The notes under the pieces were generated by a model. That model did no database searches, was not told the origin of the DNA, and worked only from the letters and a program-made list of their open reading frames with translations. The position numbers and the translations under genes were made by a program. Of a stretch of 64,000 bases of DNA, positions 22,991-30,304 are shown piece after piece. The number at the start of each line of letters is the position of its first letter. Positions within the stretch are counted from its first letter, which is position 1. This DNA is from Aliirhizobium smilacinae. Its GTDB lineage: Bacteria; Pseudomonadota; Alphaproteobacteria; Rhizobiales; Rhizobiaceae. Where the stretch lies: positions 620,001-684,000 of the forward strand of contig NZ_VDMN01000001.1 in assembly GCF_006335145.1 (NCBI RefSeq), given 5' to 3'.

Positions 22991-24754
22991 CTATTCCCCC
23001 GCTTCGCCGACGACTGCCAAGGGTGAAGATCGAAGCTCACCCTGCTGGTTTTTGCGCAGGATTTTGGGAAGCACGTCTGATTTCGCGCCAAAGGCAGCGA
23101 CACGGCCCTCAACCATCAGTAGGACCTGATCGACACCTGTTAATGCACTGGGGCGATGCGCGATGATGATGGCAATCGCGCCGCTATTGCGTATGGAGAG
23201 GATTGTTTTGGTGAGAGCTATCTCACCATCGGCATCGAGATTGGAATTGGGCTCGTCGAGCACAACGAGAAACGGATTTCCAAACACGGCCCTTGCCAAT
23301 GCGATCCTTTGCCGCTGACCGGCCGACAACATCGAGCCGCCAGGACCGATTTCGCTCTCGTATCCGTCGGGCAATCTGAGGATCAGCTCATGGACATCGG
23401 CGATTTTTGCCGCTTCGACAATTGCGCCCGCATCAGCATCGGCACGAAACCTAGCAACGTTTTGCGCAATGGTGCCGTCAAACAGCTCAATGTCCTGGGG
23501 AAGATAACCGATGATATTTTTCCGTTCGGCCTCACTCCAGCGATCAAGCGTCGCGCCATCAAGGCGGAACGATCCGCGGGCAATCGGCCAAATTCCCGTC
23601 AGTGCCCGGGCAAGCGACGACTTCCCGGAAGCGCTTGGTCCGATCACGGCAAGAGCGTCACCGGATTTCAGGGAAAAGCTTACATTTGTGATGACGGAGC
23701 CTGATTGGCCGGGAGGTGCGCTCGACAGGTTTTCGACCACAAGGGCGGCTTTTGGCAATGGAAGCGCCATGGGGGCCACATGATCTGCATCATCTGCGAG
23801 CGTCTGGCGCAGACGCGCGAGTGACTGGCGGCACAAAACGAAGCCTTGCCAGTTTGCGATCGCCTGCTCCGCAGGAGCAAGTGCGCGCGATAACAAGATC
23901 GAGGCTGCGATTATGATGCCGCCAGATGCCTTGTTTTCGATGACGAGCACGGCGCCTACGGCAAGGACGAATGACTGTAGCGCAATCCGGAATATCTTGG
24001 ATGCGGTCGCATAGGCATTGGCGGTGTCGGATCTGTTGCGAAGCAAGGACCGATGACGATCGTTAATTCTGGACCAGGCCGAGGCCAGATCGGCGCGCAT
24101 TCCCATGGCCTCGACCACATCGGAATTTCGATGCGCGGCCCCCAACAATTTGTCGCGTTCGATGGTCACGCCGGCAATTACGGGGCTGGATTTTTGGGCA
24201 CTGGCATGGGTGAGGTAAGCAAAAAGCAGAAGGATAAAAGAGCCCGTCATCGCAACGATCCCGATGAGCGGATGAAAGAGGAAGGAGATGGCGATGTAGA
24301 AGGGAAGCCAGGGAAGATCGAAAAAGGCAGGCAGTCCGGTACTTGATAAAAATGCTCTGACGCGGTCGAAGTCACGCATCAGCGTGAGGCCGTCATGCGC
24401 GCGACCACTTGCGATCGGCGCTTTTACGGCTGCACCAAACACTGATGTGGCGATCGTTTCGTCAAAAATCCCGCCGATACGGGTGAGCATTCTGCTGCGG
24501 ATGATCTCGAACGCCGCTTGGAACAAGTAAAGGCCCGCGACGAGAAGCCCCAATGCGACAAGCGTCGCAATGCTTTGACTTGGAATGACCCGATCATAGA
24601 CCTGCAACATAAACAACGAGCTGGTCAGATAGAGAAGGTTGATCAGGGCGCTGGCAAGGCCGACTGCGATCAGGCCATGCCTGCTTTTCAACATCGCGGC
24701 AGCTACCGTCCCCTGTTGTTCATGCAGCCGGCCAATATCGGTGTTGTTTTTCAC
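22991..24754 (-). CDS. Type I secretion ABC transporter (PrtD/PrsD family)
   Basis: The 587-residue protein has an N-terminal membrane domain with about six helices (residues 25-310) and a C-terminal ATPase: Walker A GPSASGKSSL, signature LSAGQRQRIALAR and Walker B FLVVLDEPNSNLD followed by the H-loop IIIAHR. There is no C39 peptidase domain, as expected for exporters of RTX proteins or secreted glycanases. In rhizobia such PrsD/PrsE pairs export EPS-processing glycanases and adhesins; I infer a comparable role. The start at 24754 leaves about 270 bases of upstream non-coding DNA that should hold the promoter of this two-gene operon. Confidence 0.9.
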   Translation of the reverse strand: MKNNTDIGRLHEQQGTVAAAMLKSRHGLIAVGLASALINLLYLTSSLFMLQVYDRVIPSQSIATLVALGLLVAGLYLFQAAFEIIRSRMLTRIGGIFDETIATSVFGAAVKAPIASGRAHDGLTLMRDFDRVRAFLSSTGLPAFFDLPWLPFYIAISFLFHPLIGIVAMTGSFILLLFAYLTHASAQKSSPVIAGVTIERDKLLGAAHRNSDVVEAMGMRADLASAWSRINDRHRSLLRNRSDTANAYATASKIFRIALQSFVLAVGAVLVIENKASGGIIIAASILLSRALAPAEQAIANWQGFVLCRQSLARLRQTLADDADHVAPMALPLPKAALVVENLSSAPPGQSGSVITNVSFSLKSGDALAVIGPSASGKSSLARALTGIWPIARGSFRLDGATLDRWSEAERKNIIGYLPQDIELFDGTIAQNVARFRADADAGAIVEAAKIADVHELILRLPDGYESEIGPGGSMLSAGQRQRIALARAVFGNPFLVVLDEPNSNLDADGEIALTKTILSIRNSGAIAIIIAHRPSALTGVDQVLLMVEGRVAAFGAKSDVLPKILRKNQQGELRSSPLAVVGEAGE

Positions 24755-25259
24755 GGATTCGACCTCACAACGGGAACATTACCCCTCCCGCGGACCGCCC
24801 ATTCCGCCGATATGAATAGAACACGAGCTAGGAGGATGAGGGAAACGATTGTCGGCCCGAAAGCGAACAGGTGCTTACTGATGAGACAGAGACCCGTATC
24901 AAAACGAACCAGCACGCTGTGATTGAGCGCGTGCGCAACGTGCTGCAGAGAGGCATGAGCATGTCGCTTTTTTGCCACCAGACCTTGGATGAAGGATTTG
25001 TAACTTGAATCCCTGACCTTATGTCACAATATACTCATATACTCCTTTTTTGGGGTATGCTTAGCCGGCAAGGCCCGGCCACCGTGCCGGGTCTTGTTGT
25101 ATGAGAGCATGTCATTGAGCCTTTTCTCCTGAGCGAGAGAAGACGTAAGTCCAGCCCTGCCCATAATAGTCGGCGCTATCTGAACGGCATGTTGCATGAC
25201 CTGCGCGTTTGTTGCCTGTGGCGCGACATGCAAGAACGGTATGGCAAATGGAATTCTGT
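24755..25259. other. Region between type I secretion operon and lysozyme-like pseudogene
   Basis: No intact gene is seen. Minus-strand frames between 25024 and 25402 look like remains of the C-terminal part of the broken lysozyme-like gene or unrelated debris; one contains YYGQGWTYVFSRS, which loosely recalls the W-x-Y-R-G-R-G segment of GH19 enzymes. The segment nearest 24755 is the promoter region of the exporter operon. Confidence 0.35.
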
Positions 25260-25678
25260 TTACGTTCGTTTCCGGCGGTGGGCAGAGCACCATACAGGGG
25301 ACGGTTTGCTTGAGCCCCTCGTTGAGTTTGGGTTGCCCGAGGAGTGTCGCCAGATGATCGATAGCACGATCTTCTGGGGCTGGCGAGCATATGCCTTGGC
25401 ATCGGCAGGCGAGACGTATTTCGGGAACGTGTTGCGAAGCCCCTGCTCTGAATAATTCAGGTTCTCAACGATTGGCTGGAAGGTGTTTCCCGTCTCGATG
25501 ACTGGTGTTGCCAGGATGTTGGCGATGTGACGCGGGTCATTGACGCTGAATTCAGCCGAATCGTTGAGAAGCGCATCGACACCTTCGACCTGTTGCTGGG
25601 TCATCTGGCTGCCAAAGACAGACGTGTGCGCCCCCGAAAGGAACTATGCCAGCGATTGACTTAACGAGATGTCATCGG
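25260..25678 (-). pseudogene. Broken GH19 chitinase/lysozyme-like gene
   Basis: The readable part from the ATG at about 25604 encodes LTQ-like MTQQQVEGVDALLNDS, then ENLNYSEQGLRNTFPKYV and AKAYARQPQKI, which follow the GH19 pattern up to the point where A-N-R-x-Y should begin. From there the frame is lost and the catalytic C-terminal part is absent or scrambled. Upstream the same frame continues through an in-frame TAG (plus-strand CTA at 25644-25646) into SLA-stop-FLSGAHTSVFG, where glutamine would be expected, and it has no usable start. The gene is therefore damaged at both ends. It lies directly downstream of a small membrane-protein gene, as in lysis cassettes of phage origin. Confidence 0.6.
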
Positions 25679-25694
25679 CACATCCCAGCTTGGA

Positions 25695-25898
25695 TCACTT
25701 CGTGGGATGCCCGCCAATCCGATGGGCGTTTTCGGATTCGCGCTTCAGCCATTCGGCGGTCGGTTTGTCTGGATCGACCTGGCTTGGGTTTCGGTTCTTT
25801 AATTTTCCCCGTCGAAGGATGATATAGGCGAAAATCCCGATTGCGGAGATCAGGAAAATAGCAAGAGCAAGCATTGGCGCAAATGTCATTGTTGTCAT
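25695..25898 (-). CDS. Small membrane protein (67 aa) next to lysozyme-like pseudogene
   Basis: The start at ATG 25896-25898 is backed by GAGGATGTCCCC; an upstream in-frame ATG would add 60 unlikely residues. The product has one strong hydrophobic helix (MLALAIFLISAIGIFAYIIL) after eight residues, then a basic RRGKLKNRN segment and an acidic/polar tail. It could be a holin-like or lysozyme-accessory protein given its position, but one helix is not enough to say so. It stops 17 bases before the readable remains of the GH19-like gene. Confidence 0.6.
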   Translation of the reverse strand: MTTMTFAPMLALAIFLISAIGIFAYIILRRGKLKNRNPSQVDPDKPTAEWLKRESENAHRIGGHPTK

Positions 25899-26052
25899 GG
25901 GGACATCCTCGTTTTCAACCCAACGGCTCGCACCAACGGATGTTCCTTTTTGATTTGCCCCGTGCGAGGAGACTACCGACCAGAACAGCCGGTCGAAAGT
26001 CGTGCAGCGGCGACCACTTGCCTTGAACTTTTTAATGGTTATTGACTGAGGA

Positions 26053-26559
26053 ATGCCGACCCTCAAAGAACTCTCCATTGCGATTGGACTTTTGACCAGT
26101 GATCAAAATCCCGTCGCAAACGCCGACGGCTGGACGGACTATGTCTGGCGGGTACGCGAGAGTGACAAGTGCTTGAGTGTTGCTGACGGGTTCTGCACAC
26201 TGGTGAAAGACAGCTGGGACTGGAAACGCCCGCAATATTATGAATTTGCATTCAAGGCGGATGAAGCGTCGAATACGATCATGTCCCGGATCACGCTTCG
26301 AAACGAGGACATTGCCGATGACGATCAGGTCTGTGTGGTTGCGAGTTTTCTTGATGCGTCAGGCATCGAACGCGGCGTCCTGTTCGTCAATTGGCGATCA
26401 CTGCATGGGCGCACCTATAGTCGCAGCGCGCCGATCCAGCTTGCGACACCTACACGTGATATCGTCACCGTTGCCGTTGGTACGAAACAGTGTCAGTTGA
26501 AGGCTTTGGCGGATAGCCAAAATTTCTACAGGAAGCGGGCAGAGCTAAAGCAACGTTGA
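26053..26559 (+). CDS. Hypothetical protein (168 aa)
   Basis: The product is probably cytoplasmic: no signal peptide or membrane helix. It contains a run of strands (YYEFAFKADEASNTIMSRIT; DDQVCVVASFLDASGIERGV) and five cysteines, and ends in a basic KLKALADSQNFYRKRAELK-type helix (quoted loosely). I do not recognise the family. Its start lies opposite the end of an upstream minus-strand leader, with no clear ribosome binding site, so the start is uncertain. It is followed 57 bases later by a small secreted-protein gene in the same direction. Confidence 0.55.
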   Translation: MPTLKELSIAIGLLTSDQNPVANADGWTDYVWRVRESDKCLSVADGFCTLVKDSWDWKRPQYYEFAFKADEASNTIMSRITLRNEDIADDDQVCVVASFLDASGIERGVLFVNWRSLHGRTYSRSAPIQLATPTRDIVTVAVGTKQCQLKALADSQNFYRKRAELKQR

Positions 26560-26616
26560 CCAAACAAGGGCTGGATTTGCGCCACAATCACCTGCCGAAG
26601 CAGAAGGAGCATGATC

Positions 26617-26904
26617 ATGAGAGCGTTGATTGTTTTTGCCGTGTTTTTCATTGCCGGCTCTTCATGGGCAGAAGAGCAGCAGCATTATCAGAATTTTGAG
26701 ATCCAGCGGAATGCGACTGGTGGCTACACTGGAACGTTGGGAAACCAGAATTTTGATATCGATACGAAGAATGGTGTGTCAGGACAGATGGGGGGCAATC
26801 GACCCAATGTCGTGCAGGAGCGGCCGGCACGGACCAAAGGTAATGTCGGGGCAACGCAGAAAAGCTGTGTTGTCGATGGAAATGGCAGGGCCTTCTGCCG
26901 ATGA
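26617..26904 (+). CDS. Small secreted protein (95 aa)
   Basis: A signal peptide (ALIVFAVFFIAGSSWA, cut before EEQQH) is followed by a polar, Gly/Asn/Gln-rich mature part of about 77 residues with two cysteines near the C-terminus (KSCVVDGNGRAFC). The repeated N-Q-N-F and G-N-x-x-x-D-x-D pattern suggests a small beta-structured periplasmic protein. AAGGAG lies seven bases before ATG 26617; the ATG at 26611 is too close to it. The family is not recognised. The position, in the same direction after the 168-aa gene, allows co-transcription. Confidence 0.65.
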   Translation: MRALIVFAVFFIAGSSWAEEQQHYQNFEIQRNATGGYTGTLGNQNFDIDTKNGVSGQMGGNRPNVVQERPARTKGNVGATQKSCVVDGNGRAFCR

Positions 26905-27220
26905 CAACGCCCTTTCCTCCACGTTCTCTTAGCCTGATGTGTCTGAGCTTGACCAACCTTGGACGAAGAGCAGGTTTTTACTGTGCTTGATCTGATATAA
27001 TGTCGGCAAATTGACCACCTTTCCCGATACTTCGCATCACCGATGACCGCGCGTGGCTTACGAGACAGTTGAGCGAAGTAAATTCGTTTAAAGAGGCCTC
27101 AAAACACGCAGTAATAGTTAAAAACTCTTATTTACCATTACTTTTTTTCGCATACTTTGTTTTCCACTACACTCGTTTCGGTCTATGGCGTTTCGCTCAT
27201 GAAGCTGTTATTAGTAATTT

Positions 27221-27236
27221 GCTAAGCATGGCTCAC
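27221..27236 (+). promoter_or_regulatory. Shared element GCTAAGCATGGCTCAC upstream of VPGPEAGAG copy 5
   Basis: GCTAAGCATGGCTCA matches the element at 17811-17825 upstream of copy 4 at all but one position and lies at nearly the same distance from the start codon (30 against 32 bases). The region upstream is very AT-rich (TTACTTTTTTTCGCATAC), consistent with a promoter. Confidence 0.5.
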
Positions 27237-27250
27237 AAGAGGATAGAGCG

Positions 27251-27904
27251 ATGAAATTGAAATATGCAGGTATCGCTGCAGCTCTGTTGTTTGCCAGCTT
27301 GGCAAACGGCGCGGCGGCTGACGAAAGAGTTAAAAACGGGACGTTTACCGGTGGCCTTTCCGGCTGGTCGACAAGCGGCATTGTCGAAGCTGCCAATGAC
27401 ACAGTTTACACCACAAATGCAGGTGCTACGGGTTCGAGCGGCGTTGCGAGCTATGCTGCTTTCGGTGGCGGCAACGCCACCGGCGGCTCGCTGTTCCAGA
27501 CATTCGCCACTGTGGTCGGTCAGGCGTACACGTTGACCTTCAACTTTGCCGGCTTTGGCAGCACCAGCACCCAGGTCCTGAAGGCGACCGCTTCGGATGC
27601 TGGCACAAACGCCGCGATTGCTAGCACACAGGCAAGTGTTGGCGCTGGCTTCCTGAAGTCTGACCTGACCAACATCTTCCAGAATGGCTATCTTTCGTTT
27701 GTAGCCACTTCCGCGCTGACCAAGTTGACCTTCCTCGACGTTTCCCCGTCGTCGGATTATGCAGATATGCTGTTGGGCAATGTCAGCGTTCAGGGCGCAA
27801 CTCCGGTTCCGGGTCCTGAAGCGGGCGCTGGCCTTGGCGCGCTTGCAATGGGTGGCATGGCTCTTTACTTGAAGCGTCGTCGCAAGACTGTCGCTGCTGC
27901 CTGA
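27251..27904 (+). CDS. Secreted protein with VPGPEAGAG-type sorting tail (copy 5)
   Basis: The 217-residue product has a signal peptide (KYAGIAAALLFASLANGAAA). The mature domain starts with VKNGTFTGGLSGWSTSG and continues with GGSLFQTFATVVGQAYTLTF, the layout of carbohydrate-binding-like jelly-roll domains (CBM4/9 or DUF642 type) that are frequent among PEP-CTERM proteins. The tail from about residue 184 is TPVPGPEAGAG, an ALAMGGMALYL helix and KRRRK. GAGGATAGAGCG precedes ATG 27251. A strong terminator follows. If the domain binds glycans, this protein could attach to the EPS made by the locus at 41-64 kb; that is inference. Confidence 0.85.
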   Translation: MKLKYAGIAAALLFASLANGAAADERVKNGTFTGGLSGWSTSGIVEAANDTVYTTNAGATGSSGVASYAAFGGGNATGGSLFQTFATVVGQAYTLTFNFAGFGSTSTQVLKATASDAGTNAAIASTQASVGAGFLKSDLTNIFQNGYLSFVATSALTKLTFLDVSPSSDYADMLLGNVSVQGATPVPGPEAGAGLGALAMGGMALYLKRRRKTVAAA

Positions 27905-27927
27905 TCCAAACGGCAAATAGAATTTCT

Positions 27928-27955
27928 AATAAGGGCCCTCTGGGCCCTTATTTCG
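27928..27955. terminator. Bidirectional-type terminator between convergent genes
   Basis: AATAAGGGCCC (27928-27938) pairs perfectly with GGGCCCTTATT (27942-27952) around TCT, followed by TTCG; the A-rich left arm gives T residues on the opposite strand. It can end both the VPGPEAGAG copy 5 gene and the convergent SNase-like gene. Confidence 0.85.
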
Positions 27956-27970
27956 TTGTTGTGGAAGCTC

Positions 27971-28591
27971 TTACGGTTTCTCCCCAGAGCCTTCCCACAG
28001 ACCGAAAGCATTCTTCTTGGCGATTTGCTCAGCTTCTTCGAGATCGGGCCGCAATGGCTTGCCGACTTTAGAGCGGGACAGGCGAAGCGCACCGATCGAG
28101 ACAAGCTGCTCCTCCAGCATATCGATGCTGTTCAGACGGCCTGGAAAGTTGTGATATGCAAAGCAGGTCGCCTGCTGCCGTGATTTGCCACGCTGATCGA
28201 TAAAGGCTCGGCAAAATACCACACCTGGATGTTTGAGCAGGATTTCCAGTTGCGCCCGAGCATAATTTTCGCAGCTCCCGACATAACCTTCTCGCCGCAC
28301 GGTGATAGCGCCGCTGCAAGGCTCGACGCCGTATAGCTGAATATGGCGCTTCTGATCGACGGCAAATTCAGTCGAGGAGACGGAAGAGAATGCAGCCTTC
28401 GATCTCAGCCCCTCGCGATCAGCCACGCTTTGGTCGGCTTGCCGATATTCCATCACGAATACGACGTGTTCAGGCACTGCAAGACTGCGGACATAGTTCT
28501 TGTCGAGCGGCTCGGCTGAGGAAGCACTGCCAGGAAAAACACATCCCAGGATAGTGGCGACTGTAAATCTAAAAGCAATTGCAATTTTCAC
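27971..28591 (-). CDS. Secreted SNase-like (thermonuclease-fold) protein
   Basis: The 206-residue product begins at GTG 28591, with GAGGGG upstream; a longer in-frame extension to 28735 overlaps the divergent virB1 start and is unlikely. The signal peptide (IAFRFTVATILGCVFPGSASS) is followed by an OB-fold-like region (IQLYGVEPCSGAI) and a C-terminal helix with EEAEQIAKKNAFGLWEG, which is the usual ending of staphylococcal-nuclease-like proteins. The catalytic Arg/Glu/Asp set is not clearly present, so enzyme activity is doubtful. It is divergent from the type IV secretion operon. Confidence 0.62.
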   Translation of the reverse strand: MKIAIAFRFTVATILGCVFPGSASSAEPLDKNYVRSLAVPEHVVFVMEYRQADQSVADREGLRSKAAFSSVSSTEFAVDQKRHIQLYGVEPCSGAITVRREGYVGSCENYARAQLEILLKHPGVVFCRAFIDQRGKSRQQATCFAYHNFPGRLNSIDMLEEQLVSIGALRLSRSKVGKPLRPDLEEAEQIAKKNAFGLWEGSGEKP

Positions 28592-28710
28592 GATATATCG
28601 CCCCTCAGATCTTACAATTTCCAATACGTATTTTGAAATTCTACAACTAGCAAAATTCGTTATCAACAGCATTTCGGGCATTTGCTTATCCAACAGGGAG
28701 CAAGAGGCTA

Positions 28711-29646
28711 ATGAAGCTGCGAGACCGTTTCCCATCGATCGGCATGTCCGTCGTTTTTGTCAGTTTTCCAATTGTTTTCATCAGTGGAAACATGATGGAA
28801 AGGCCGGCATATGCGGATGTTTTAAAACACCATTATTCGGACACCAATGATCCCTCTTTTGTCCTGACGCCGCCAGCACTGACGAACCATTACGCGCCAA
28901 TCAGGCGTGCTGGGAGTGCTGTACAACTCGACAAAGCTGAGTTTTCGCGACCAAACGGTCGACGTGGTGCGCGACCTGAAGATACTATTTCCGTTACACC
29001 AACCGTCGCTCAGGCGCAGGCAGCGATGATAAAAAATGCCGACGTCGGGGCAAACGGCACTGTCGGCGCGGCAGACGTCGATGCTCTACCAATTGCAGCG
29101 GCTTCGTTGCCGCCGCTGTGTGGCCCATCCGGCCTCTCCTCTACGGAAATTGCCGAGCTCATCGTCGAGACGGCTCGCGAGCAGAAGATCGACGAAAATT
29201 TGGCGCTGGCGATTGCATTTGTCGAGAGCGGCTTTGACCGACAACGCAATTCGCCGAAAGGCGCCCGCGGTGTGATGCAACTGATGCCGGCGACTGCTGC
29301 TCGGTTCGGCGTGTCGGACGTCTGTGACCCGCATGCCAATATCGCTGGTGGAACCCACTATCTTCGCGTTTTGCATGAGGAGTTCGGCAATCCGCTGATC
29401 GTTGCTGCGGCCTATAACGCCGGCGAGGCGCGGATTTACGAATATGGCGGGATCCCGCCCTTCGCCGAGACGGTGAGCTATGTCGCCAAGGTCATCAACT
29501 ACCAGCTCGGTTTCGGCATGCCTCAGATCGGCAAAACGAAGCTGTTTCGAAGATTGCCTCGCCACGTCGATGAGGGCGCGCCGAAGACCGGCGTCCTGCC
29601 TGTTTCAAAGGGCGGGAAATTCACCGGCGGTGTCATGCACTTTTAG
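28711..29646 (+). CDS. virB1: VirB1-type lytic transglycosylase
   Basis: The 311-residue protein has an N-terminal hydrophobic export segment (SVVFVSFPIVFISG), a linker of about 110 residues, and an SLT domain from about residue 150: catalytic glutamate at about residue 172 in AFVESGFD, then [23 protein letters not shown] and AAAYNAGEARIYEYGGIPPF, ending with a Y-V-x-K-V-I-N-Y helix. It should open the peptidoglycan for assembly of the type IV secretion apparatus. It is the first gene of the operon; virB2 starts 14 bases after its stop. GAGCAAGAGG precedes the start. Confidence 0.9.
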   Translation: MKLRDRFPSIGMSVVFVSFPIVFISGNMMERPAYADVLKHHYSDTNDPSFVLTPPALTNHYAPIRRAGSAVQLDKAEFSRPNGRRGARPEDTISVTPTVAQAQAAMIKNADVGANGTVGAADVDALPIAAASLPPLCGPSGLSSTEIAELIVETAREQKIDENLALAIAFVESGFDRQRNSPKGARGVMQLMPATAARFGVSDVCDPHANIAGGTHYLRVLHEEFGNPLIVAAAYNAGEARIYEYGGIPPFAETVSYVAKVINYQLGFGMPQIGKTKLFRRLPRHVDEGAPKTGVLPVSKGGKFTGGVMHF

Positions 29647-29660
29647 CAGGAGCACAGATT

Positions 29661-29996
29661 ATGAAGATCAATAAAAACAACGCAGGTTCCGGCCCAAACT
29701 ACTGGGCTGTCATCGGTGGCGCGACGATCGCATCTCTTCTGATGGTCGAAAGTGCGTTTGCGCAATCGACTGGAAGCGGCGCTTTTGCACCGCTGCAAGC
29801 CGCCGTCCAGATGATCGTCGATTTCATCACCGGGCCATTTGGGCGATTGCTTGCGATCATCGCGGTTATCAGCCTCGGCTTTATGGCGTTCATGGGCCGC
29901 CTCTCCTGGTTTTTCGCCGGTGGCGTGATTTTAGGAATTGGGCTCGTCTTTGGTGCACCGACGATCGTCGATGAGATGATTGCAGCGGTGGGATGA
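29661..29996 (+). CDS. virB2: VirB2 pilin-type major pilus subunit
   Basis: The 111-residue protein has a long signal peptide ending at SAFA (about residue 34), then a mature part of about 75 residues with two hydrophobic helices (LLAIIAVISLGFMAF and FFAGGVILGIGLVFGA) separated by a short basic loop (MGRLSW). This is the VirB2/TrbC pilin layout. It should form the T-pilus or conjugative pilus after cleavage. CAGGAGCACAG precedes the start, and it overlaps virB3 by four bases. Confidence 0.88.
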   Translation: MKINKNNAGSGPNYWAVIGGATIASLLMVESAFAQSTGSGAFAPLQAAVQMIVDFITGPFGRLLAIIAVISLGFMAFMGRLSWFFAGGVILGIGLVFGAPTIVDEMIAAVG

Positions 29997-30301
29997 AGGC
30001 GATGGATGCTCAAAGCGAGGACAAGGTTGTGCTGACGCCACTGATTGTCGGCCTGACGAGGCCGCCGATGTTGTGGGGTGTTCCTTACATGGCGGTGGTG
30101 ATCGTGATCGGCGTAACGGTTACCGCTTGGTTGATGACCAATCATCTTGCGGCATTGGGTCTTTCACCGCTGCTTTATCTTCTTTTGTTTTCGCTCACGG
30201 CCTCTGACAGCAAGTTTCTCGATGTCCTGCAGGTCGCCTGCCGGCAGACACCGGGAACGCCGAACCGGGCATTTTGGGGTGCAACCTCGTACGGCCTTTA
30301 A
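29993..30301 (+). CDS. virB3: VirB3 inner-membrane component
   Basis: The 102-residue protein contains the VirB3 signature LTPLIVGLTRPPMLWGVPY near the N-terminus, then two close hydrophobic helices (AVVIVIGVTVTAWLM and LSPLLYLLLFSL) and the D-S-K-F-L-D-V-L segment. VirB3 associates with the VirB4 ATPase in the inner membrane. ATG 29993 overlaps the virB2 stop; a second in-frame ATG lies three codons later. It ends three bases before the virB4 start. Confidence 0.9.
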   Translation: MKAMDAQSEDKVVLTPLIVGLTRPPMLWGVPYMAVVIVIGVTVTAWLMTNHLAALGLSPLLYLLLFSLTASDSKFLDVLQVACRQTPGTPNRAFWGATSYGL

Positions 30302-30304
30302 ACT

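Noticed and set aside
27233..27916. Minus-strand frame of 227 residues opposite VPGPEAGAG copy 5
   Set aside because: Cys/Arg-rich shadow of a well supported secreted-protein gene; no start signal.
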